From the NCBI GenBank assembly GCA_964454685.1, contig CAYVTZ010000012.1:1-64000 (forward strand): 64,000 bases of DNA, in the 5' to 3' direction. Positions 8,032 to 15,845 of this stretch are shown piece by piece. Each line of letters begins with the position of its first letter. The stretch's first letter is position 1. Made by a program: the position numbers and the translations under genes. Origin of the DNA: CAYVTZ01 sp964454685 (lineage in GTDB: Bacteria > Bacillota > Clostridia > Christensenellales > Christensenellaceae). Under the pieces are notes generated by a model, which searched no databases, was not told the DNA's origin, and was given only the letters and a program-made list of their open reading frames with translations.

Positions 8032-8054
8032 GCGTGATGTGTGGGGCATCATGC
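8032..8054 (+). promoter_or_regulatory. hairpin over the upstream GTG start of fhs
   Basis: GCGTGATG and CATCATGC pair over 8 bp around the loop TGTGGGG, which contains the GTG at 8041. It may influence start choice or translation. No known riboswitch consensus was found in 7860-8040, where I see nothing else. Confidence 0.3.
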
Positions 8055-9735
8055 CGACAGAGATATGATTTCAGATATTAAGATCGCGCAGGAGTGCAAA
8101 ATGCAACCGATCCGTGACGTTGCGCTGCACTACGGAGTTTTGGACGAGGAAATTGAAAACTATGGCGATCACAAGGCGAAGATTAAGCTTTCGCTGCTGG
8201 ATCGATTGAAGGAGAAAAAAGACGGCGCACTGGTGCTGGTGACGGCAATTAATCCGACGCCGGCCGGAGAGGGCAAAACCACAGTATCGGTAGGATTGGG
8301 CGATGCACTCAACCGCTTGGGGAAACAGACGGTGATCGCGCTGCGCGAACCTTCGCTGGGTCCGGTGTTTGGCATGAAAGGCGGCGCTGCGGGTGGCGGA
8401 TATGCGCAGGTGGTGCCGATGGAGGACATCAACCTGCACTTTACTGGAGATTTGCACGCGATTGCCGCGGCAAATAATCTGCTGGCGGCGATTTTGGATA
8501 ATCATATTTACCAGGGAAACGCGCTGAACATTGATGTGCGTAAGATTCCGTGGAAGCGATGCGTAGACATCAACGACCGCCAACTGCGGTTTGTGGTCAA
8601 TGGACTGGGTGGAGGCGTGAACGGTATTCCGCGCGAGGATGGATATGACATTACGGTTGCGTCTGAGGTGATGGCGATTTTGTGCCTATCCAAGGATGTG
8701 AGCGACCTGAAACGGCGGTTGAGGCGCACCGTGGTTGCGTATACGCGTGACGATCAGCCGATTCGTATTGCGGACCTCAAGGCGGACGGTGCAATGGCAG
8801 CACTGCTCAAAGACGCCATCAAGCCCAATTTGGTACAGACGCTGGAAGGGAATGCGGCGATTATCCACGGCGGACCGTTTGCGAATATTGCGCATGGCTG
8901 CAACAGCGTACTGGCAACGCGCATGGCGCTGAAACTGGGTGAATACTGCGTGACAGAGGCTGGCTTTGGCGCAGACCTCGGTGCGGAGAAATTTTTGGAT
9001 ATCAAGTGCCGCAAGAGTGGGCTGAGGCCTTCCGCCGTAGTGGTGGTGGCGACTGCGCGCGCACTCAAGAGCCATGGCGGGGTGGAAAAGGAGCATTTGA
9101 CAAAAGAAAATTTGTGCGCGTTGGAGCAGGGATTTGCAAACCTGCGCGTGCATATTGAGAATTTGACGAAAGTTTATCATCTGCCGGTAGTGGTGGCGGT
9201 CAACCATTTTGAGAGTGACACGCAGGCGGAGCTGGAACTGATTCAACGTGAGTGCGCCAAGTTGGGCGTGGAAGCGATTGCCACGCAGGTTTGGGCGAAG
9301 GGCGGCGAAGGGGCGTTGGAGCTTGCGCAAAAAGTGGTGGAACTATGCCAAAAGCCGTCGCACATGCATTTTTGCTATGACCAGGACATGTCCATTGCGG
9401 ATAAAATACGCGCGGTGGTGGAACGGGTATATCGCGGAGGCAATGTGGTATTTTTGCCGCATGCGCGCAAGGAAATGGACAAGCTGGAAACGCTGGGGTT
9501 TGGCAAATTTCCTGTTTGCATTGCGAAAACACAATATTCCTTTTCGGATAAGCCCACGATGAAGGGTGCGCCGCAAGGCTTTGAAGTGACGGTGCGTGAC
9601 ATGAAGATTTCTGCAGGTGCTGGCTTTACAGTGGCATATTTGGGCGAAATTATGACGATGCCCGGTCTGCCTGCAAAACCGGCTGCGGAGAAGATCACTG
9701 TAGATGCGGATGGAAGGATTGACGGGTTGTTTTAG
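8041..9735 (+). CDS. fhs: formate-tetrahydrofolate ligase
   Basis: The enzyme joins formate to tetrahydrofolate with ATP, giving 10-formyl-THF for purine synthesis or one-carbon metabolism in anaerobes. The 564-residue frame has the ATP loop TPAGEGKTT (about residues 73-81), the signature EPSLGPVFGMKGGAAGGGYA, and the ending ITVDADGRIDGLF seen in this family. Two starts are possible: GTG 8041, with AGGGAG ten bases upstream, or ATG 8065 (MISDIKIAQE), with no clear ribosome site but a good fit to known N-termini. It is monocistronic after the tRNA terminator. Confidence 0.96.
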   Translation: MGHHADRDMISDIKIAQECKMQPIRDVALHYGVLDEEIENYGDHKAKIKLSLLDRLKEKKDGALVLVTAINPTPAGEGKTTVSVGLGDALNRLGKQTVIALREPSLGPVFGMKGGAAGGGYAQVVPMEDINLHFTGDLHAIAAANNLLAAILDNHIYQGNALNIDVRKIPWKRCVDINDRQLRFVVNGLGGGVNGIPREDGYDITVASEVMAILCLSKDVSDLKRRLRRTVVAYTRDDQPIRIADLKADGAMAALLKDAIKPNLVQTLEGNAAIIHGGPFANIAHGCNSVLATRMALKLGEYCVTEAGFGADLGAEKFLDIKCRKSGLRPSAVVVVATARALKSHGGVEKEHLTKENLCALEQGFANLRVHIENLTKVYHLPVVVAVNHFESDTQAELELIQRECAKLGVEAIATQVWAKGGEGALELAQKVVELCQKPSHMHFCYDQDMSIADKIRAVVERVYRGGNVVFLPHARKEMDKLETLGFGKFPVCIAKTQYSFSDKPTMKGAPQGFEVTVRDMKISAGAGFTVAYLGEIMTMPGLPAKPAAEKITVDADGRIDGLF

Positions 9736-9800
9736 AGACATACGGGAAAACGTATGAATTCTGTAAGAAAATCGTAATAGGGAAACCGCGCTGCTTGCCT

Positions 9801-9806
9801 TATAAT
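9801..9806 (+). promoter_or_regulatory. -10 box of the first DUF4190-like gene
   Basis: TATAAT lies in the context GCCTTATAATTG, which is duplicated before the second copy at 10251-10260. No convincing -35 box is visible here. Confidence 0.5.
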
Positions 9807-9854
9807 TGTAATTAGCTGAAAAGCAAATTGAACGTTATAATGGAGGAAGATATG

Positions 9855-10151
9855 ATGGGAAACAATAATGCAGGCGTAGCGCCGTTGGTACTGGGGATTC
9901 TTTCGCTGGTGTTTATTTTCATTTTTGCACCGGTAGGGTTGATTTTGGGCATTGTGGGCGTGATATTGGCGAGCAAGGCAAAGAATACGGTGCCGGACGA
10001 CATGATGGCGAAGGCAGGATTTGTAATGTCGTTGATCGGGCTGATTGTTTGTGCGATTGTCACGGTGATTCTGATTTTTGCACTGGCGATTTTTGGCATG
10101 GCAGTGGGATTTGGATTATCTGCTTTGAGCTCGGCTATTTCTTTCTTATAA
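9855..10151 (+). CDS. small DUF4190-like membrane protein, copy 1
   Basis: The 98-residue product has two hydrophobic helices: LVLGILSLVFIFIFAPVGLI, and a C-terminal one starting AGFVMSLIGLIVCAIV. The short cytoplasmic link has the SKAKN/DDMMAKAGF pattern typical of DUF4190-like proteins, with Gly-rich helices. Start 9855 is chosen to match copy 2 (MGNNNAGVAPL) and the shared GGAGGAAG; ATG 9852 is equally possible. It is about 80 percent identical to the next gene. Function unknown. Confidence 0.8.
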   Translation: MGNNNAGVAPLVLGILSLVFIFIFAPVGLILGIVGVILASKAKNTVPDDMMAKAGFVMSLIGLIVCAIVTVILIFALAIFGMAVGFGLSALSSAISFL

Positions 10152-10230
10152 GAGCGTGGCACAGACGGTGTGATCGGTGGATTGCGTGCTTGCTTTTTTG
10201 TAAAATGTTGGAAAAGCACAAGAAAAGCTA

Positions 10231-10259
10231 TTTGCAAACACCGACGCGTGCCTTATAAT
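10231..10259 (+). promoter_or_regulatory. promoter of the second DUF4190-like gene
   Basis: TTTGCA at 10231-10236 and TATAAT at 10254-10259 are 17 bases apart. The -10 region and the leader AGCTGGAAAGCAAATT are close copies of the sequence before copy 1. Confidence 0.55.
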
Positions 10260-10307
10260 AGAAAATAGCTGGAAAGCAAATTAAAAATTAAAATGGAGGA
10301 AGTTATC

Positions 10308-10604
10308 ATGGGAAACAACAATGCAGGTGTGGCACCCCTCGTACTCGGGATTCTTTCGCTGGTGTTTATCTTTATTTTTCAGCCGGTCGGTCTGATTCTG
10401 GGCATCGTCGGCGTGGTATTAGCAAACAAAGCAAAGATAGCTGCACCGGATGATATGATGGCAAAAGCAGGATTTGTGATGTCGTTGATCGGGCTAATTA
10501 TCTGCGCGATCATCACGGTGGTTTGGATTATCTTTCTTGCACTCGTTGGCATGGCAGTGGGATTTGGATTGTCTGCGCTGGGTTCGGCAATGGCGTTTAT
10601 GTAA
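10308..10604 (+). CDS. small DUF4190-like membrane protein, copy 2
   Basis: The 98-residue product has the same two-helix layout and the same start (MGNNNAGVAPLVLGILSLVF) as the gene at 9855. Most differences fall in the link (ANKAKIAAPDDMM) and the last helix. The ATG follows ATGGAGGAAGTTATC. The duplication includes the promoter and leader, so both copies are probably expressed. A strong terminator follows. Function unknown. Confidence 0.8.
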   Translation: MGNNNAGVAPLVLGILSLVFIFIFQPVGLILGIVGVVLANKAKIAAPDDMMAKAGFVMSLIGLIICAIITVVWIIFLALVGMAVGFGLSALGSAMAFM

Positions 10605-10638
10605 TGCCTGCTGCGCGAAACAACTGAAGTTGAGAGAG

Positions 10639-10667
10639 CCTCATGCAGCGCGCATGAGGTTTTTTTG
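10639..10667 (+). terminator. intrinsic terminator after the DUF4190-like pair
   Basis: CCTCATGC and GCATGAGG form a perfect 8-bp stem with a 5-base loop, followed by eight T residues. Confidence 0.9.
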
Positions 10668-10672
10668 TGGCT

Positions 10673-10700
10673 TTGAAACGAGGCGCTTTTTTGATATAAT
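10673..10700 (+). promoter_or_regulatory. promoter of the cobalamin adenosyltransferase gene
   Basis: TTGAAA at 10673-10678 and TATAAT at 10695-10700 are 16 bases apart. A second TATAAT occurs at 10706-10711. Confidence 0.5.
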
Positions 10701-10781
10701 CATATTATAATCAATTTGAGAGATTTCTAAAAGCCGAGAGGATGCAGCGCACGGACGGTGTGATTGCGGAAAGGGGCACAG

Positions 10782-11303
10782 ATGAAAGAGGGATTGGTAC
10801 ATATCTACTGTGGGGATGGCAAGGGCAAAACCACGGCGGCCGTAGGACTGGCAACGCGCGCGTGTGGATATGGCTTACGCGTCTTATTCGTACAATTTTT
10901 GAAGAGCGGAAACTCTGCGGAGATTGTTTCCTTTGAGAAGCTGGAAACGGCATGCGTACAAAATGGCTTTGCACCAGTGAAATTTATTTGGAACATGGAC
11001 GAGGACGAGCGGTGCAAAACGGCGCGGCAATGCAAGAGCTATTTTGAAAAAGCGGTGGAGACTGCGCAGGATTTTGACGTCTTGATTTTGGATGAAGTGC
11101 TGGACGCGGTGGAATGCAAGCTGCTGGACGAAGCGGATCTGCTTGCATTTTTGCGTGAGCGGCCGCGAAAATTGGAAGTGGTGATGACAGGACGGCGATA
11201 TAGCGATGCGCTGGAAGCGAGCGCAGATTACATCACGTGCATGCAAAAAATCAAACATCCCTTTGACAAGGGTGTGAAGGCGCGGCGCGGCATTGAAGTT
11301 TAG
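10782..11303 (+). CDS. cobO: cob(I)yrinic acid a,c-diamide adenosyltransferase
   Basis: The 173-residue enzyme of the CobA/CobO/BtuR family transfers an adenosyl group from ATP to cob(I)alamin or its precursor. It shows the P-loop GDGKGKTTAA at residues 11-20, the VLFVQFLKSG strand, the LILDEVLDAVECKLLDEADL block and VVMTGR. The ATG at 10782 follows AAAGGGG; an upstream in-frame ATG at 10764 has no better site. No other cobalamin gene is near, so it may serve salvage of imported corrinoids. Its 3' end overlaps the convergent small gene by 4 bases. Confidence 0.93.
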   Translation: MKEGLVHIYCGDGKGKTTAAVGLATRACGYGLRVLFVQFLKSGNSAEIVSFEKLETACVQNGFAPVKFIWNMDEDERCKTARQCKSYFEKAVETAQDFDVLILDEVLDAVECKLLDEADLLAFLRERPRKLEVVMTGRRYSDALEASADYITCMQKIKHPFDKGVKARRGIEV

Positions 11304-11437
11304 GAATGAAGCGTATTTTGCCAGATTTGGTCAAGATTGCCCAGCAGGGTGCCTTGTCTGCCGAATGCGATGAAAAGAATGGCGGCGATGATGCAGCCGA
11401 TGGCGATGACGGCAAAGACGATGGTGGATTTTTTCAT
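11300..11437 (-). CDS. 45-residue single-helix membrane protein
   Basis: The short product begins MKKSTIVFAVIAIGCIIAAIL and has one membrane helix (about residues 5-26), then a short polar tail. ACGGAGGCATTCC gives a strong ribosome site before the ATG at 11437, which supports a real gene. It ends 4 bases inside the 3' end of cobO on the other strand. No family is recognised. Confidence 0.6.
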   Translation of the reverse strand: MKKSTIVFAVIAIGCIIAAILFIAFGRQGTLLGNLDQIWQNTLHS

Positions 11438-11512
11438 GGAATGCCTCCGTGGGATTGGATTTCTTTTACAGCATAACACATTTTGCTGCGCGGGGAAAGA
11501 AGGAGTAATGGA

Positions 11513-12589
11513 ATGAAGCAACGAGTGGTGGTCGGGATGTCCGGCGGAGTGGACTCTGCGGTGAGCGCTCTGCTGCTAAAGGAGCAGGGCTATGATGTGG
11601 TGGGCATCTTTATGAAAAACTGGGATGATTCGGATGAAAGCTCCGAATGCCCTGCCGCGCAGGATTTTGACGATGTGCGCGCGGTATGTGATCAAATCGG
11701 CATTCCATATTATACGGTGAACTTTCAAAATGAATATTGGGAGCGCGTGTTTCAATATTTTTTAGCGGAGTATAAACGAGGACGTACCCCCAACCCCGAT
11801 GTTTTGTGCAACAAGGAAATCAAATTCAACGCGTTTTTGGACTTTGCGACCAAAGCAGGCGGGGAATATTTGGCGACGGGGCATTACGCACGGCTGCGGC
11901 GCGAGGGAGGCAAGACCTTTTTGCTCAAGGGGCTGGACAATGGGAAGGATCAGAGTTATTTCCTGTGCATGCTATCGCAGCAGCAGGTGGAACGGGCGAT
12001 GTTTCCGATTGGGGAATTGCAGAAAAGCGAGGTGCGCGCGCGCGCAAACGCAGCGGGACTTGCGGTGGCAAAGAAGAAGGATTCCACGGGAATCTGCTTT
12101 ATTGGCGAGCGCAAATTCAAACAATTTTTGCAGACTTATCTGCCTGCGAACCCCGGTGAGATTCGATCGGTAGAGGGCGAAGTGGTGGGACTCCATGACG
12201 GGCTGATGTATTACACACTGGGGCAGCGGCGCGGGCTGAACATCGGCGGATGCGGCACGGGCGAGCGCTGGTTTGTGGTGGAAAAGGACATGGGACGTAA
12301 TGTGCTGGTGGTTTCGCAGGGCGCGGAATCCGAGCTGCTGTTTTCCAAGGCGTTGGTGATGCGGGGCATGAACTGGATTTCCGGCGAGGAACGCACAGTA
12401 TTTGAATGCGGCGCAAAGACGCGATATCGCCAGCCGGATCAGGCGGCATATGCGCAAAAGCGTGGCGAGGATGGCGTTTTGGTGGAGTTTGCGCAGAAGC
12501 AGCGCGCCGTGACGCCGGGGCAATACTGCGTCTTATACGACGGGGAAGTGTGCCTTGGGGGCGGTGTGATTGAGGAAGTGATTTTCTAG
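11513..12589 (+). CDS. mnmA: tRNA-specific 2-thiouridylase MnmA
   Basis: The enzyme adds sulfur to U34 of tRNA-Lys, -Glu and -Gln. The 358-residue protein has the PP-loop SGGVDS at residues 10-15 and the catalytic cysteines Cys99 (NPDVLCNKEIKF) and Cys195 (TGICFIGER). It also has the tRNA-binding central part and the C-terminal LGGGVIEE ending. The ATG at 11513 follows AAGGAG. Length matches the family. It is monocistronic with a terminator at 12599. Confidence 0.97.
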   Translation: MKQRVVVGMSGGVDSAVSALLLKEQGYDVVGIFMKNWDDSDESSECPAAQDFDDVRAVCDQIGIPYYTVNFQNEYWERVFQYFLAEYKRGRTPNPDVLCNKEIKFNAFLDFATKAGGEYLATGHYARLRREGGKTFLLKGLDNGKDQSYFLCMLSQQQVERAMFPIGELQKSEVRARANAAGLAVAKKKDSTGICFIGERKFKQFLQTYLPANPGEIRSVEGEVVGLHDGLMYYTLGQRRGLNIGGCGTGERWFVVEKDMGRNVLVVSQGAESELLFSKALVMRGMNWISGEERTVFECGAKTRYRQPDQAAYAQKRGEDGVLVEFAQKQRAVTPGQYCVLYDGEVCLGGGVIEEVIF

Positions 12590-12598
12590 GGAAATAAA

Positions 12599-12639
12599 AA
12601 AGGTTCGTATCGTCCAAACGGATGGTACGAACTTTTTTT
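12599..12639. terminator. bidirectional terminator between mnmA and the minus-strand operon
   Basis: A stem of about 14 bp (GGTTCGTATCGTCC with GGATGGTACGAACT, wobble pairs allowed) has an A run on one side and a T run on the other. Confidence 0.85.
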
Positions 12640-12693
12640 GAATGAATGGAGATGATCCTCTTGTGGACGCAGTGCCGGTTGCGAACTTGATGA

Positions 12694-13437
12694 TTACTGC
12701 GGTGCGGTTGCTGACTTGCGCATTTCTTTGCGCATCGCCTTGCCGATGCTGCCGGAAATCAGCGGTTTGAACCAGCCTGTTTGACAGCGGAAATAATAGG
12801 GCGCATCCTGCCAGTTTTGCTGTTGCCAGTATGCCGCGTCTAATCCGCCCAGCATCAGCGCAAGAGACTTTTGCACCTCGAACAGTATGAGCTGTTGCAG
12901 CTTCGGGCGGTGGGTGTGCGGCTGATACAGCAACCGCACAAAGGTTGCAAGCTCTGCATCTGACACGGGAGTGGAGAGTGTGCGCATGGTTCTGCCGATG
13001 CACCCGGCGGGCATGGCACCCCACTGTGGCGCTAAACTTTGCAGGTAACTGAGCGTATCTTTCAGACCGGAACCTTTTGTGGTGGCGACGGCAAGCAAGG
13101 GCTTTGCGCATAGGGGCGGTCGATGAAACCAACAGCAGGTACGATCGATGAACGTTTTCATCTTACCCGAAACCTGTTGCAGGTAGACCGGAGAGCTGAG
13201 GATGACGCCGTCGGCGGCGGCAAGCCGTTCCAGCAGTGGCGCTACATCATCCGATAGGACGCATGCGCCCTTGGTGATGCAGCGCTCGCAGCCGATGCAA
13301 TCGTTGATTTGCAGATCATAAAGCGGCACGATTTCTGACCGGATGTCCTGCGCCCGCAGGCGCTCCTGAATCTGCTGCAAAAGTCCATAGGTACATTGAT
13401 TTCGCTTGCTTGCATGCAGTATGATGACGTGCTTCAT
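12694..13437 (-). CDS. flavodoxin-fold NAD(P)H-dependent oxidoreductase with Cys cluster
   Basis: The 247-residue protein has a flavodoxin-like domain: beta1 VIILHASKRNQCTYGLL, and the FMN-contact segment ADGVILSSPVYLQQVSG. The motif CIGCERCITKGAC has spacing C-x2-C-x2-C-x5-C, resembling the compact 4Fe-4S site of iron-sulfur flavoproteins. The C-terminal 80 residues are an extra helical part ending in basic repeats. It starts 6 bases after the neighbouring gene of the same type, the last of six genes in the operon. The electron acceptor is unknown. Confidence 0.85.
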   Translation of the reverse strand: MKHVIILHASKRNQCTYGLLQQIQERLRAQDIRSEIVPLYDLQINDCIGCERCITKGACVLSDDVAPLLERLAAADGVILSSPVYLQQVSGKMKTFIDRTCCWFHRPPLCAKPLLAVATTKGSGLKDTLSYLQSLAPQWGAMPAGCIGRTMRTLSTPVSDAELATFVRLLYQPHTHRPKLQQLILFEVQKSLALMLGGLDAAYWQQQNWQDAPYYFRCQTGWFKPLISGSIGKAMRKEMRKSATAPQ

Positions 13438-13443
13438 GATTCG

Positions 13444-14070
13444 TTACCGTACAAAACTGGTCATCACTTTGGCTTCCGCTTCCGGCGGGGTGATACCTTG
13501 CGCACGCAGATTCAGCAGCCAAGCCATGTTTTTGGCTAGTATGCGCATGATCTGAACGCCTTCTTCGTCCTGTGTCGCCTCGCCTACTGCGCGACCGTGA
13601 ATGACATTCCAATAATTGGAAGTAGGCACGAGCATTTCCGCATAGTTAATGTAGTGCATCAGCGCATCGTAAGTACCCACTCCGCCGCTGCGGCGCACGG
13701 CAACCGCGGCGTTGCCTACTTTGTGACGAAACAGATTTCCATTGGAGCCGGAAACGTAAAACGCGCGGTCAAGGAAGCTTTTCATGGTGCCTGCTATGCC
13801 TGCAAAGTACACCGGGGAGGCGATGAGAATGCCGTCTGCATCCGCCATTTTTGCGATGGTTTCATTGACGCAGTCGTCCGTAAAGACGCACTGCTTGTTT
13901 TGGTTTTTTCTGCATCCGCCGCATGCCATGCAGCCGCGAATTTTTTGATTGCCTACCTGTATGATTTCAGTTTGAATTTGATGCTGTGCGAGTTCCTCTG
14001 AAATCACGCAGAGCGCTGCGTGTGTGTTGCCCTCTTTGCGCGGGCTGCCGTTGATTGCGATGACTTTCAT
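13444..14070 (-). CDS. iron-sulfur flavoprotein-like NADPH-dependent FMN reductase
   Basis: The 208-residue protein starts MKVIAINGSPRKEGNT, the FMN phosphate loop of this family, and has the second flavin contact ASPVYFAGIAGTMKSFLDR. The motif CMACGGCRKNQNKQC (C-x2-C-x2-C-x7-C) fits the 4Fe-4S site of iron-sulfur flavoproteins. AGGAGG precedes the ATG. It is 15 bases downstream of the PHP phosphatase gene and 6 before a paralogue. It may take part in redox or oxygen defence in an anaerobe; this is inferred from the family. Confidence 0.88.
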   Translation of the reverse strand: MKVIAINGSPRKEGNTHAALCVISEELAQHQIQTEIIQVGNQKIRGCMACGGCRKNQNKQCVFTDDCVNETIAKMADADGILIASPVYFAGIAGTMKSFLDRAFYVSGSNGNLFRHKVGNAAVAVRRSGGVGTYDALMHYINYAEMLVPTSNYWNVIHGRAVGEATQDEEGVQIMRILAKNMAWLLNLRAQGITPPEAEAKVMTSFVR

Positions 14071-14085
14071 GTGAATGCCTCCTGA

Positions 14086-14892
14086 TTATAATAATGTGGA
14101 AATCTTGTGGTATTGCGCTTGCCGCTGCGTGAAGGTGCAAATATATTTCGCGCCTGCCGCATCCAGCATTTGCAGCGCTTCGTGATAGTATCTGCCAAGA
14201 TCCTGCGCCTTGTGCGCGTCCGAACCGATGGTGATGATTTCGCCGCCGAGCTGCACATAACGCGCAACGATATCGCGTGAGGGCAGCGTATCGCCATAGA
14301 CGGGCATACAGCTTGTGTTGATTTCAATGCCTTTTCCCGCTTGGACGATGTAAGTCAGCAGCTCGTCCAAGGTGTCGGCGTGCTCGTGATAGCGGATTGC
14401 TGCGAGGCTTTGATCCGGATAATACTTGCTGGGGTAGCCGATGTGACCGACTACGTCGTAATGATCGAACTGCTTGAGCGTGCGCAGTGTTTCCTGCAGA
14501 TAGGTTTCAAATGCTTCGACGCGCGTTTTACCCGTAAAAAAGTTGCCGTAAAACGGGTCTTCCCCACCGATAAAGTGCAGGGAATTCAATATGAAATCGA
14601 ACGCCAGCGCGGTGGCGTAGGGCGCAAACACCTCCACCATGCCATCGTTCACGCCAAGCTCAAGCCCCATTTTGATCTTGATTTCGGGGAATTGCGCACG
14701 AAGTTCCCCGATCATCTTCTGATAACGCTGTAAATCGGGAATAAAGTTGTGCGCGGCATCGGTCGGGCTGATGTCAACGTGCTCGGTAAAGCAGATTTCA
14801 TGAAAGCCAAGCTGCTTTGCGGCGAGCAGATGTGCAACGGCAGGCTCGGTAGAATCTGCCGAAATATCACTATGCAAATGATAATCAAACAT
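14086..14892 (-). CDS. PHP-domain histidinol-phosphatase family protein
   Basis: The 268-residue protein carries the metal ligands of the PHP fold: DYHLHSD at the start, FTEHVD near residue 36, GLELG, NSLHFIGG, VGHIGYPSKY, GIEINTS and the final GSDAHKAQDLG. This matches HisK-type histidinol phosphatase, the step before histidinol dehydrogenase. No other his gene is present, so a different phosphoester substrate is possible. It lies 12 bases after the pyrophosphatase gene in the same operon. Confidence 0.85.
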   Translation of the reverse strand: MFDYHLHSDISADSTEPAVAHLLAAKQLGFHEICFTEHVDISPTDAAHNFIPDLQRYQKMIGELRAQFPEIKIKMGLELGVNDGMVEVFAPYATALAFDFILNSLHFIGGEDPFYGNFFTGKTRVEAFETYLQETLRTLKQFDHYDVVGHIGYPSKYYPDQSLAAIRYHEHADTLDELLTYIVQAGKGIEINTSCMPVYGDTLPSRDIVARYVQLGGEIITIGSDAHKAQDLGRYYHEALQMLDAAGAKYICTFTQRQAQYHKISTLL

Positions 14893-14904
14893 AGGAAACC
14901 TTTC

Positions 14905-15441
14905 TTATTTTTTCTTTATGAATTTTTTTTCGTATTGCTTGATGCAGCGCTGTATGATGGCGATTGCCTCCGAGCGTCCGCAAACCTCGCGTATGGTGGT
15001 GTGCTTATGCTCTAACGATTTATACACTTCAAAAAAGTGCGTCATCTCCTCCAGCACATGCGCGGGCAGTGCGGAAATATCACGGTAGCCGTTGTGCACA
15101 GGGTCGCCAAAGGGGATTGCAATGATCTTTTCATCCGCTTGCTCATCGTCGATCATTTTGATCACGCCGATGGGGTAACACTGCACGAGTGTTAAGGGGA
15201 TGATTTTTTCCGAGCAAAGCACCAGCACATCCAGCGGGTCCCGATCATCCGCATAGGTGCGCGGGATGAAGCCATAGTTGGCAGGGTAGACCGTGGAGGT
15301 AAACAACACACGGTCCAGCTTTAAAAAGCCGGTTTCTTTGTCTAGTTCGTATTTGGATTTGCCGCCTTTTTGAATCTCGATGACGGCGACAAAATCGTCA
15401 CTTTTAATGCGTTCTACGCTGATATCATGCCATATATTCAT
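14905..15441 (-). CDS. ppa: inorganic pyrophosphatase (family I)
   Basis: The 178-residue enzyme hydrolyses pyrophosphate in the cytoplasm. It shows the family I signature DDRDPLDVLVL, the upstream KYELDKETG and NYGFIPRT segments, and a C-terminal helix with EHKHTTIREV. The start at 15441 (MNIWHDIS) follows AGGAGG; the frame extends nine codons further without support. It is third in the minus-strand operon. In many anaerobes membrane pyrophosphatases replace it, so a soluble form is a useful marker here. Confidence 0.93.
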   Translation of the reverse strand: MNIWHDISVERIKSDDFVAVIEIQKGGKSKYELDKETGFLKLDRVLFTSTVYPANYGFIPRTYADDRDPLDVLVLCSEKIIPLTLVQCYPIGVIKMIDDEQADEKIIAIPFGDPVHNGYRDISALPAHVLEEMTHFFEVYKSLEHKHTTIREVCGRSEAIAIIQRCIKQYEKKFIKKK

Positions 15442-15464
15442 GATGTCCTCCTGTATTTGGTTAA

Positions 15465-15845
15465 TCATGGTTCCAGTTTGCGGGATTTTTCAAACACGTG
15501 CTCTAATTGAGATTGATCCACCATCAGGCGGTAATCATGCCGATCGACGTGTTCCATCCCCAACTCCGCCGCGATCTGCGCGTCGGCAGTGGAAAGCAGG
15601 GCGCGGTCGCCCTGCACATTGGCTATTTCAAGGGTGTGGCCGCGATATGTGGCAAAGCTGCGGATGATTTCAAGATCATCGACATCCTTTGCGGACACGC
15701 TCAGCAGAAAGCTGCCATAGGGGGTCAGGTGAAAGCCGTCCGGCGCGGCATCGCCACGGTATACGAGCTTGATCTGACCATCGCGCGTATGCGCTGCCTC
15801 GTACCAAACGCCGTGATACTGCGCATACAGCCCCACGCGAATCAT
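15465..15845 (-). CDS. hypothetical protein, resembles small immunity proteins
   Basis: The 126-residue protein has no signal peptide or membrane helix. Its layout (LYAQYHGVWYEA, IKLVYRGDAAPDGF, a block at YRGHTLEIANVQGDRALLST, then the DRHDYRLMVDQSQLEHVFE ending) recalls, by memory only, single-domain immunity proteins of Firmicutes polymorphic-toxin loci. It overlaps the upstream lipoprotein gene by ATGA, so the two are translationally coupled, and the partner has a toxin-like C-terminal domain. The immunity role is an inference; a structural role in the operon is equally untested. Confidence 0.6.
   Translation of the reverse strand: MIRVGLYAQYHGVWYEAAHTRDGQIKLVYRGDAAPDGFHLTPYGSFLLSVSAKDVDDLEIIRSFATYRGHTLEIANVQGDRALLSTADAQIAAELGMEHVDRHDYRLMVDQSQLEHVFEKSRKLEP

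Noticed and set aside
7859..8040. ZTP or THF riboswitch before fhs
   Set aside because: The conserved core sequences of these riboswitches are not present in the leader.
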